Assembly (NCBI GenBank): GCA_002843035.1 | Contig: PHEV01000008.1 | Coordinates: 21,074-85,073 of the forward strand | From: Actinobacteria bacterium HGW-Actinobacteria-5 | Lineage (GTDB): Bacteria > Actinomycetota > Actinomycetes > Propionibacteriales > Propionibacteriaceae | Reading direction: 5' to 3' | Length of the DNA stretch: 64,000 bases | Part shown: in pieces, positions 57,553 to 64,000 of the stretch | Position numbering within the stretch: position 1 is the stretch's first letter | Layout of the letters: each line of letters starts with the position of its first letter | Made by a program: the position numbers and the translations under genes | The notes under the pieces: generated by a model | What the model was told of the DNA's origin: nothing | The model's input: the letters and a program-made list of their open reading frames with translations, nothing else | Database searches by the model: none

Positions 57553-58587
57553 ATGCGAGTTCTGGTCACCGGCGCTGCGGGGTTCATCGGGAGCGAGATC
57601 GTCCGGCAGTTGCGCGAACGCGGCCACCAGGTGGTCGGGCTGGACGTGCTCCTCGATCGGGCACACGGCGAGTCCTCGGTGCTGCCCGAGGGCGTGCACC
57701 GCGTGGATGTCCGGGACGAGGGCGGGCTCGCGTCCCTGCTCAACGGCGTGGACGCGGTGTGCCACCAGGCGGCGATGGTCGGGCTCGGGCTGACCGTCCA
57801 TGACGCCCCCGACTACGCCCAGCACAACGTGGTCGGCACCGCGGCGCTGCTGTCGGCCATGACCCGGGCCGGCGTGGGTCGGCTCGTCCAGGCCTCCTCG
57901 ATGGTGGTCTACGGGGGCGGCCGGCACAGCTGCCCGAGCCACGGCGTGGTCACGACCCGGCCTCGCACCGCCTCCGACCTCGAGGACGGGCGGTTCGACC
58001 CGCCATGTCCCGAGTGCGGCGCCCCGGTCGATTGGGCCCTGGTACCCGAGGACGCCACGCCCGACCCCCGCAACGCCTATGCCGCGACGAAGCTCGCCCA
58101 GGAGCACCTCGCCGTGGCCTGGGTCGAGCAGGCCGGAGGACGCGGGGTCAGCCTGCGCTACCACAACGTGTACGGGCCCGGCATGCCACGCGACACCCCC
58201 TACGCCGGGGTGGCCAGCATCTTCCGCTCCGCGCTCGCCGCCGGGGACCCGCCGAGGGTGTACGAGGACGGCCGCCAGATGCGTGACTTCATCCACGTCG
58301 CCGACGTCGCCCGCGCGAACGTGCTGGCCCTTGAGGCCGACGGAGAACCGGGACACCGCGCGTACAACGTCGCCTCCGGCCACCCACGCAGCGTCGGCGA
58401 GCTCGCCGCGGAGTTGTCCCGGGCCTGCCACGGCCCGTCCCCGGTCGTGGTCGGCGGCGGCCGCCCCGGCGACGTCCGCCACGTGGTGGCCGACCCCCGC
58501 CGGATCCGGGACGAGCTCGGCTTCGCAGCCCTGGTGCCGTTCGACGTCGGCGTCCGGGAGTTCGCCAGCGCCGGGATGCGCAACTGA
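57553..58587 (+). CDS. NAD-dependent sugar epimerase/dehydratase with a four-cysteine insert
   Basis: A 344-residue extended SDR. Seen: [20 protein letters not shown] (residues 6-25), [32 protein letters not shown], catalytic YAATK near 177, [19 protein letters not shown] and [17 protein letters not shown]. Between strand and helix there is an insert [15 protein letters not shown]...[14 protein letters not shown] with CxxC, seen in some dTDP-rhamnose 4-epimerase-like proteins. Such inserts may bind a metal. It sits near glycosyltransferase genes, suggesting surface glycan precursor synthesis; the exact sugar is unknown. Confidence 0.86.
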   Translation: MRVLVTGAAGFIGSEIVRQLRERGHQVVGLDVLLDRAHGESSVLPEGVHRVDVRDEGGLASLLNGVDAVCHQAAMVGLGLTVHDAPDYAQHNVVGTAALLSAMTRAGVGRLVQASSMVVYGGGRHSCPSHGVVTTRPRTASDLEDGRFDPPCPECGAPVDWALVPEDATPDPRNAYAATKLAQEHLAVAWVEQAGGRGVSLRYHNVYGPGMPRDTPYAGVASIFRSALAAGDPPRVYEDGRQMRDFIHVADVARANVLALEADGEPGHRAYNVASGHPRSVGELAAELSRACHGPSPVVVGGGRPGDVRHVVADPRRIRDELGFAALVPFDVGVREFASAGMRN

Positions 58588-58704
58588 GCCGTCCACGGCC
58601 ACGACCGGACGAGCCCGCCGCAGCACCGTAGAAACACGTACCCGCACAGCGGATCCACAGCCGGTACTCAGGGCCTGGAGAGTCCTTCGACGCACCGTTG
58701 CCCC

Positions 58705-59502
58705 ATGACGACGAGTCGTCGGAAGTCAGGCGTGGGCCCCGCGGCGCTGGTCGCAGCGATCGGTGCCCTGGTCTATCTGCTCGCGGTGTGGACCCCGGCC
58801 GGGCTCGCTCTGGACGCGGGCGTACTCGGGGCCGTCTCCCATATCCCGGGCCTGTCCGACCCGGTCGGTGACGCGATGCAGACCCTGATCATCCCGTTGC
58901 TGGTGATCGGATCGGCGAGCGTGATCGTGCTTGCCGTCCGGTCGCATCGAGGCGCCGCCGCGTCCCTCGCGATGCTCGCAGGGCTCCTCTCCGTGGCCAC
59001 CGCCGAAGTGCTCAAGGTGGCGCTGCCGGGACGGCAGGGAGACCCGGTGGCGCCGCTGTCGAGCCCCCTGGACCTCCTGAACCCTGCCTGGTGGGCGCAG
59101 GTCCACGGCGGGCCCGTGATCCTCAGCGGATCGTTCCCCAGCGGGCATTCCACGATCGCGACGGCGCTGGCACTCGCGCTGCTCACCGCCATGACGCCGC
59201 GACTCGCCCGACGCCTCGCGCCCCCGATCATGCTGCTGGCGGCCATCGCCTCCGGCGCCACCGTCCTCGCCGGCTGGCACCGGCCCAGCGACGCGCTCGG
59301 CGGGATGCTGCTGGCGCTGGCCTGGTGGCTCGCGCTCGTCCCGGCCGGCGTCCTGCGCGAAGTGAGCACGGACGGCCCCGGCGCTCGGTCCCGGCCGGTC
59401 GTTGCGAGCAGTCTCACGCCCCGGTTCGTGCCCGTGCCGGCCACCCATCCCCGCGGCCGGACACCAGAAGGGCAGCACCGGCGGCGCGGTGATCCTCGAT
59501 GA
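58705..59502 (+). CDS. PAP2-family membrane phosphatase
   Basis: A 265-residue PAP2 superfamily protein with six hydrophobic segments. Seen: phosphatase motif 1 region LKVALPGRQGDP, motif 2 SGSFPSGHSTIATALALAL, motif 3 AGWHRPSDALGGMLLAL with the catalytic His and Asp. Full for the family, followed by an Arg-rich cytoplasmic tail. It likely removes phosphate from a lipid or polyprenyl pyrophosphate at the membrane surface. Located 117 bases after the epimerase, perhaps in the same unit. Confidence 0.86.
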   Translation: MTTSRRKSGVGPAALVAAIGALVYLLAVWTPAGLALDAGVLGAVSHIPGLSDPVGDAMQTLIIPLLVIGSASVIVLAVRSHRGAAASLAMLAGLLSVATAEVLKVALPGRQGDPVAPLSSPLDLLNPAWWAQVHGGPVILSGSFPSGHSTIATALALALLTAMTPRLARRLAPPIMLLAAIASGATVLAGWHRPSDALGGMLLALAWWLALVPAGVLREVSTDGPGARSRPVVASSLTPRFVPVPATHPRGRTPEGQHRRRGDPR

Positions 59503-59514
59503 GCCGGAACCCGC

Positions 59515-60012
59515 TCAGGACTCGATCCGGGGCAGGTCCATCCACTCCCGCCAGGTGAGGTCGCGGCCGATCAGCCGTACGGCCCGGAACGGCCAGTCCT
59601 CGTTCAGCCATCGGGGAACCAGGTCGTCCAGCAGTGCCTCGACCCGGCTGCCGACGTACTCCTCGCGCACCCACCAGGACGCTTCCGCGTCGGCTCCGGT
59701 CTTCTCGGGAGGGTCGATGTAGACGCACCCGATCAGCTCGGTCTCCAGCTCGTCGAACAGGGCGTAGTTGAAGGACTCGTGCGCTTCGATCTCACGCTCG
59801 TGGTGGAGCAGGTCCTCGCGATCCTGCTCGAGCGTCATCGCCACCGGCGGCCAGCCCCACGCTTCGCCGTAGATCGACCAGAGCCGGGGCCGGGAGCCCA
59901 TCACGGCGGGCAGGTCCTGCTCGGCGTCGGAGCCGCGGATCGGGCGCAGGTGGTGGTCGGGCCCGACCGGCACCCGGGTGGGATGGACGAATCTTGCGGG
60001 CAGCCAGCTCAC
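59515..60012 (-). CDS. GNAT-like acetyltransferase
   Basis: A 165-residue protein resembling GNAT acetyltransferases of the kind common in actinobacteria. Seen: HHLRPIRGSDAEQDLPAVMG at the start of the fold, FNYALFDELETELIGCVYIDPPE (strands 3-4 with the family's GCVYIDP pattern) and EASWWVREEYVGS. The classic acetyl-CoA loop Q/RxxGxG/A is not clear, so function is uncertain. The GTG start at 60012 overlaps the preceding RibD-like gene stop (GTGA), so the two are coupled. Confidence 0.6.
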   Translation of the reverse strand: MSWLPARFVHPTRVPVGPDHHLRPIRGSDAEQDLPAVMGSRPRLWSIYGEAWGWPPVAMTLEQDREDLLHHEREIEAHESFNYALFDELETELIGCVYIDPPEKTGADAEASWWVREEYVGSRVEALLDDLVPRWLNEDWPFRAVRLIGRDLTWREWMDLPRIES

Positions 60013-60674
60013 GGCAGGTCCGCCTCGGGACGGCTCGCCCGCGGGACGGTCTTCCGCGTGAACGTGAGGTGCGTGACGCCGCTGGGCGAGGAGACGGCCT
60101 CGATGTCGTAGTCCCTCTCGAGGCCTTCCAGTCCGTCCCAGAGCCGGACGCCGCGGCCGAGCACGATCGGCACCTGGACGAGGTGCATCTGGTCGATCAA
60201 CCCGGCAGCGAGGAAGTCCCGCACCACGCTCGGGCCTCCGCCGACCCGGACGTCCAGGCCGCCGGCCGCCGCCCGGGCGGTCTCCAGCGCCTCCTGCACC
60301 GTCGCGTCCAGGAAGTGGAACGTGGTGCCGCCCTCCATCACGATGGCTGGCCGGGGCCGGTGGGTGAGCACGAAGGTCGGGGTGTGGAACGGCGGGTCGA
60401 CGCCCCACCAGCCCCTCCAGTCCGGATCGTCCTGCCAGCCCGGCGGACCGAACTTGTTCGCGCCCATGATCTCGGCGCCGATGCCGACGCTGTGCCGCTC
60501 GGCGAACACGTCGTCGATCCCGGTCGACCCGCCCGCATCCCAGAAGCGCGTCGCGAACATCCACTCGTGCAGCCGCTGCCCCGCGTGCCCGAACGGGGCC
60601 TCGGCCGACTGCGGCTCCCCCGTGGCGAAGCCGTCCAGGGAGATGGACAGGTTGTGCACCCGCGTCAGTGACAT
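60009..60674 (-). CDS. Dihydrofolate reductase/RibD C-terminal-like protein
   Basis: A 221-residue RibD_C/DHFR-like reductase. Seen: NLSISLDGFATGEPQSAEAPFG at the N-terminus, GIGAEIMGANKFGPPGWQDD, HRPRPAIVMEGGTTFHFLD, DVRVGGGPSVVRDFLAAGLIDQMHLVQVP, and PIVLGRGVRLWDG, all typical of the YyaP/YwjB-like family. These bind NADPH; their substrates are mostly unknown. ATG 60674. It is followed by the GNAT-like gene with a four-base overlap. Confidence 0.86.
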   Translation of the reverse strand: MSLTRVHNLSISLDGFATGEPQSAEAPFGHAGQRLHEWMFATRFWDAGGSTGIDDVFAERHSVGIGAEIMGANKFGPPGWQDDPDWRGWWGVDPPFHTPTFVLTHRPRPAIVMEGGTTFHFLDATVQEALETARAAAGGLDVRVGGGPSVVRDFLAAGLIDQMHLVQVPIVLGRGVRLWDGLEGLERDYDIEAVSSPSGVTHLTFTRKTVPRASRPEADLP

Positions 60675-60710
60675 CGCGCTCCGATCAATAGTCGCCCGGC
60701 AGATCCGGGT

Positions 60711-61721
60711 TCAGGCGGCGGGAAGGCTCAGCCGGAAGCAACAGCCACCGGGGACGTTGTGGACGTGCAACTCCCCGGACTGGGCGGTGATCAGGCCGCG
60801 GGCGATCGCCAGGCCCAGGCCGGCCCCTGCACCCAGCGGCTCGGCCTCGGGCGAGCGTGCCGCCGTGCCGCGGAACCCCACGTCGAAGACCCTGGGCAGG
60901 TCGGAGGCGGGAATGCCGCCGCAGCCGTCGGTCACCGACAGCCACACCGAGTCGCCGTCCCTGCCGCCGGTCACCGACACGGTCTCTCCCGCGCTCGTGT
61001 GCCGTACCGCGTTGATCAGCAGGTTGTGCACCACCCGCTCGACCTCCTTGCCGCTGCCCTGGCACACCAGCGGGTCCACCCGCACCTCCAGGCCAACCTG
61101 CCGCGCGGTGGCCAGCGGCCCCAGACCGGTCGCAGCCTCGCGGGCCAGCGCGTCCAGCGGCAGTGGCTCCGGCACCAGGTGCAGCGCACCGCTGTTGATC
61201 AGGGAGAGTTCGAACAGGTCGTCCACCATCCCGCCCAGCCGCGCGGTCTCCCTCGAGATCCTGGCTCCGTACTCGCTGACGTCGGCCGGTTCGCTGACCA
61301 CCTCGTCCTCCAGCGCCTCCGCCATCGCCCGGATGCCGGCCAGCGGCGTCCGCAGGTCGTGGCTCACCCAGGCGACCAGCTCGCGCCGCACCTGGTCGCG
61401 TGCGCGCTCCTCCGCCCGCCGGGTCTCCACCTCGAGCACGCGGCGGGCGAACTGCTGCCCGATCCACACCGTGCCCGGTCCCAGCATCACCCCGATCAGC
61501 AGGCAGGTGACCAGCGTCCAGCCCAATTGCGGGGTGAACATGAAGCCGCTGATCGCGACCACGAACCCCAGCGCGCTGAGCAGCGGGACGGCGACGAGCA
61601 CGGCCAGCGACCAGAAGGGGCGGTCCTTCAACACCCGAAGCAACAGCCACAGCAGGCTGATCGAGACCAGACAGCTCAGCGCCGCCCACGGCGCGATGTG
61701 CAGCAGGTCGGTGGTGCTCAT
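60711..61721 (-). CDS. Sensor histidine kinase
   Basis: A 336-residue kinase. Seen: two to three membrane helices before residue 90 (LVSISLLWLLLRVL, WSLAVLVAVPLLSALGFVVAI, LVTCLLIGVMLGPGTVW), almost no extracytoplasmic domain, a coiled linker, HisKA with phospho-His in LVAWVSHDLRTPLAGIRAMAE at about 120-140, and HATPase with NLLINAVRHT, DGCGGIP and GAGLGLAIARGL. Little outside sensing domain suggests detection in the membrane. Its ATG overlaps the response-regulator stop (ATGA). Confidence 0.93.
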   Translation of the reverse strand: MSTTDLLHIAPWAALSCLVSISLLWLLLRVLKDRPFWSLAVLVAVPLLSALGFVVAISGFMFTPQLGWTLVTCLLIGVMLGPGTVWIGQQFARRVLEVETRRAEERARDQVRRELVAWVSHDLRTPLAGIRAMAEALEDEVVSEPADVSEYGARISRETARLGGMVDDLFELSLINSGALHLVPEPLPLDALAREAATGLGPLATARQVGLEVRVDPLVCQGSGKEVERVVHNLLINAVRHTSAGETVSVTGGRDGDSVWLSVTDGCGGIPASDLPRVFDVGFRGTAARSPEAEPLGAGAGLGLAIARGLITAQSGELHVHNVPGGCCFRLSLPAA

Positions 61722-62401
61722 GGCTTCACCGGCTGGTAGCGGTAGCCCACGCCCCACACGGTCTGCAGCCGTAACGGCCGGGACGGGTTCACCTCGATCT
61801 TCGCCCGCAGCCGGCGGACGTGGACGGTGACGGTGGAGTCGTCGCCGAACTTCCAGTCCCAGACCCGCTCCAGCAGCTCGGGACGGCTGAACGCCTGGTT
61901 CGGGTTCGCCAGCAGGAAGGCCAGCAGGTCGAACTCGCGGGTGGTCAGGTCGAGGTCGCGCCCGTCCAGGGTCGCGGTCCGGGAGCGCTCGTCCACCACC
62001 AGGTTGTCGTCCCTGAGAGTGCGTTGGCCCAGGCCGGGCGGCAGCGCGCGCTCGAGCAGCTTCTGGACGCGCAGGGTCACCTCGCGCGGTGAGAACGGCT
62101 TCACGACGTAGTCGTCGGCGCCCTGCTCGAGCCCCACCACCCGGTCGGACTCGCTGCCCAGCGCGGTGAGCATCATGATCGGCACCTGGCTGTGCCGGCG
62201 CAGCCGGTCGCACACGTCGAGCCCGTCCATGCCGGGCAGCATCAGGTCGAGGACGACCAGGTCGGGCTGGCCGGTGCGGAACACCTCCAGCGCAGTCACC
62301 CCGTCAGCCGCCTCGAGCACGCTCAACCCGGCCCGGGTGAGGTAGCGCTGCAGCACCTCCCGGGTGGTCGGGTCGTCGTCGACGACCAGGACGCTCTTCA
62401 T
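61718..62401 (-). CDS. OmpR-family response regulator
   Basis: A 227-residue response regulator. Seen: receiver domain with VLVVDDDPTTREVL, phospho-acceptor Asp in PDLVVLDLMLPGMDG (about residue 52), TAL switch and PFSPREV Lys/Pro loop, then a winged-helix domain with LTTREFDLLAFLLANPNQAF and VTVHVRRLRAKIEVNPSRP. It is co-transcribed after the GT-C gene (14-base gap) and with the kinase. The CGGTAAG repeats at 63801-63838 upstream of the operon are plausible binding sites. Confidence 0.95.
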   Translation of the reverse strand: MKSVLVVDDDPTTREVLQRYLTRAGLSVLEAADGVTALEVFRTGQPDLVVLDLMLPGMDGLDVCDRLRRHSQVPIMMLTALGSESDRVVGLEQGADDYVVKPFSPREVTLRVQKLLERALPPGLGQRTLRDDNLVVDERSRTATLDGRDLDLTTREFDLLAFLLANPNQAFSRPELLERVWDWKFGDDSTVTVHVRRLRAKIEVNPSRPLRLQTVWGVGYRYQPVKP

Positions 62402-62414
62402 GCCACCTCCTCGT

Positions 62415-63740
62415 TCACCATTCAGTCAGCAGCAGGTGGTTCACGGCAAGGGCCCACCCCGCTGCGGCAAGCAGGCCCGGCAATCGCCAGCGTCGCGGCG
62501 CCAGTCCGGCCGCGCACCAGATCGTGGCCGCGAAGGTGAGCCAGATCCGCTCGGTCTCGGCCTTGGACAAGCCGCTCAGGTCGGCGAGCAGCACCACAGC
62601 CAGCCCGGCGAGCGCGAGCAGTGCGGCAGGCTCGCGCCACCGCTGGGCGGCCCAGCGCAGCGCCAGCACGACCAGCGGGGACGCGCACACCACCAGCGCG
62701 GCCAGGTTCGCCCAGACGAAGTAGCTGTACGGGCGTGCAGAGGCGATCCCCTCGTAGTAGCGCGCGTTCACCTTCGGCAGCGCCGCCCACCACCGGAAGC
62801 CCGCGGCGGTGAAGAACGCCACCACGACGCCGATCCCCGCGACGCTGACCAGCGTGGCGCGCAGCGCCCCGGACGCACCGACCCGGCGTGCGCTCAGCCA
62901 GGCCGCCACCGCGAACACCAGCAGGTAGAGCGCGTGCCCGTAGGACAGGTACACCATCGCCCCCGCGCCGAGGCCGCCGAGCGCGGAGACCCACCAGCGG
63001 CCGGTGAGCGCGCCGCGCACGCACAGGGCCAGCGCCACGCACGAGACGCCCGCGAAGACGGCGTCCCCGGACACCCCGATCCAGACCGCGCCGGGGAACA
63101 CCGCACCGAAGGGCAGCAGCCGACGGGCGACCAGCGGCGAGCCGAGGTCGCGGACGGCCACCGCCAGCGCGGGCAGCGCGAGCGACCCGACGACCATGCA
63201 GAACAGGCCCGCCCACGCCGGGCCGCCCAGACCGATCCGGTCGAGCACCCAGAACACCAGCGTGGCCAGCGGCGGGTGCACCGACACGTGCGTGGTCCAG
63301 GCACCGTGGACGCCGACGATGAAGTCGGTGAAGGTGCGCAGGAACGTCCACGGGTCGGCGATCTTCGGCAGGTCGTGCAGGTACTCGTGCGGGGAGAGCA
63401 TCTCGGTGGCCCAGTTGCCGTCGATCGACGCCAGCGAGAAGATCCAGCCCAGGCCCACGGCCCAGGCGACGACCAGCAGCCGCCGCCAGGGCAGCCGGCT
63501 CCGCTGCAGCCAGATCGCCAGCCCGACACAGGCCAGTGCCGGCAACGTGCCCGCCCCGACGTGCGGGGCCCAGGTGGCGTAGATCGGCGGGAACGGCAGC
63601 AGCAGGATCACCCCGGACGCGTCCAGCGCCCTGCCCACGACGTGCGCGAGCACCACCAGCACCAGCGCACCCGCCGGAAGCAGCACATCCAGGCGGTCGA
63701 ACCGGGTCACCGGTGGCGCAGCAGTCTCCAGCCGGGTCAC
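62415..63740 (-). CDS. GT-C-type polytopic membrane glycosyltransferase (putative)
   Basis: A 441-residue protein with about eleven helices. Seen: first helix VLLPAGALVLVVLAHVVGRAL, a long loop with FPPIYATWAPHVGAG, ASIDGNWATEMLSPHEYLHDLP, and VSVHPPLATLVFWVLDRIG, features found in GT-C fold mannosyl- or arabinosyltransferase-like proteins that use polyprenyl-phosphate sugars; a clear DxD is not seen. GTG start at 63740 with TAGCCT upstream suggests a leaderless transcript. Divergent from the GT2 gene and upstream of the two-component genes. Sugar unknown. Confidence 0.72.
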   Translation of the reverse strand: MTRLETAAPPVTRFDRLDVLLPAGALVLVVLAHVVGRALDASGVILLLPFPPIYATWAPHVGAGTLPALACVGLAIWLQRSRLPWRRLLVVAWAVGLGWIFSLASIDGNWATEMLSPHEYLHDLPKIADPWTFLRTFTDFIVGVHGAWTTHVSVHPPLATLVFWVLDRIGLGGPAWAGLFCMVVGSLALPALAVAVRDLGSPLVARRLLPFGAVFPGAVWIGVSGDAVFAGVSCVALALCVRGALTGRWWVSALGGLGAGAMVYLSYGHALYLLVFAVAAWLSARRVGASGALRATLVSVAGIGVVVAFFTAAGFRWWAALPKVNARYYEGIASARPYSYFVWANLAALVVCASPLVVLALRWAAQRWREPAALLALAGLAVVLLADLSGLSKAETERIWLTFAATIWCAAGLAPRRWRLPGLLAAAGWALAVNHLLLTEW

Positions 63741-63800
63741 GGGCCGAGGCTAGGGCCGATCGTCCGGCAGATCACCGGCGCGGGGCTCGCCGAAAGGATT

Positions 63801-63838
63801 CGGTAAGACTTGGCCTGACCCGGCAAGGTGCCGGTAAG
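63801..63838. promoter_or_regulatory. CGGTAAG direct repeats in the GT-C/GT2 divergent promoter
   Basis: CGGTAAG at 63801-63807, CGGCAAG at 63821-63827 and CGGTAAG at 63832-63838: spacings of 20 and 11 bases keep the repeats on one face of the helix, as in OmpR-family response regulator boxes. They lie between divergent glycosyltransferase genes, whose operon also encodes an OmpR-type regulator. Confidence 0.6.
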
Positions 63839-63883
63839 CCCACGGCCCGCCGACCGCGGCAGGCGCCGCCCTAGCTTCGCTGC

Positions 63884-64000
63884 ATGAGCGTCGAACTTGT
63901 GCTGCCGTGCCTCGACGAGGAAGCGTCGCTGCCCGCCCTGCTCGCCCGGGTTCCGGCCGAGTGGCGGGTGGTAGTCGCCGACAACGGCTCGACTGACCGC
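63884..64000 (+). CDS. Glycosyltransferase family 2, 5' part (runs off the window)
   Basis: The first 39 codons of a GT2 protein; the rest is outside the window. Seen: VELVLPCLDEEASLPALLARVP and VVVADNGSTDR, the canonical N-terminal strand and nucleotide-binding VxDNGSTD motif. ATG 63884 follows TAGCTT by six bases with no Shine-Dalgarno, suggesting leaderless transcription. Divergent from the GT-C gene, with the CGGTAAG repeats between them. Likely transfers a sugar to a polyprenyl or surface-glycan acceptor. Confidence 0.85.
   Translation, partial: MSVELVLPCLDEEASLPALLARVPAEWRVVVADNGSTDR

Overview
This 64 kb window is high-GC chromosomal DNA of an actinobacterium. Signs are the roughly 70% GC with strong GC3, frequent GTG starts, 1-8 nt stop/start overlaps, several leaderless starts (TANNNT box followed 6-7 nt later by ATG/GTG), a HelD/HelR-type RNA polymerase motor, an LpqC-like lipoprotein esterase, a VKOR/DsbA oxidative-folding set and a tandem dynamin-like GTPase pair. 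A member of the Propionibacteriales is plausible but I cannot fix the genus. I see no rRNA, tRNA, CRISPR array, transposase gene or prophage; most of the window is ordinary host chromosome.

Layout. 1-9 kb: 5' end of ssb, LpqC-like esterase, two dynamin-like GTPases, PrsW-type protease, HelD-type ATPase. 9.3-13.3 kb: a five-gene minus-strand MoxR-DUF58-DUF4129 operon. 13.5-20.5 kb: a TetR regulator with a double operator, then a six-gene efflux operon (lipoprotein adaptor, HlyD adaptor, ABC ATPase, two ABC-2 permeases, second ABC ATPase) that looks like the Escherichia coli CecR-YbhGFSR system with the two ATPase halves of YbhF on separate genes. 20.6-28.2 kb: accessory metabolism (M50B-like peptidase, lipase-like hydrolase, nitroreductase, a broken MFS gene, glutamine amidotransferase-like protein, EamA/LysR pair, SDR). 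28.2-33.7 kb: a thiol/disulfide region with two [small membrane protein - DsbA] cassettes around a VKOR on the minus strand, and on the plus strand a leaderless polycysteine leader peptide, a DUF4395 protein and an in-frame thioredoxin-CysE fusion. 34-43.4 kb: APC permease, large secreted NlpC/P60 protein, LpqH-like lipoprotein, YeiH with divergent LysR, LuxR regulator with divergent FAD oxidase. 43.5-50 kb: Ski2-like helicase, small HTH genes, MATE exporter, NAD(P)-binding reductase, DUF2200 protein. 50-57 kb: GH1-GH36-GPH sugar operon, then a beta-lactamase-fold hydrolase with a dipeptide epimerase. 57.5-64 kb: NAD epimerase, PAP2 phosphatase, GNAT, RibD-like reductase, a GT-C - response regulator - kinase operon, and the start of a GT2 glycosyltransferase.

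The strongest unexplained signal is a family of intergenic elements at five loci (about 1.53, 20.54, 22.10, 33.73-33.93 and 57.28-57.46 kb). Each holds the 11-mer GAACCGTCCCC, or its complement, and in most cases this is flanked by inverted arms whose sequence differs between loci; two loci contain tandem copies with 54- or 57-bp period. They look like a REP/REPIN-like or other non-autonomous repeat family, but nothing in the window shows what moves them. Other points of interest are the polycysteine attenuator ahead of the thioredoxin-CysE fusion, the duplicated small-membrane-protein/DsbA cassette, the split YbhF arrangement, and shared TAGTTGA-N6-AACT operator candidates ahead of two reductase genes.
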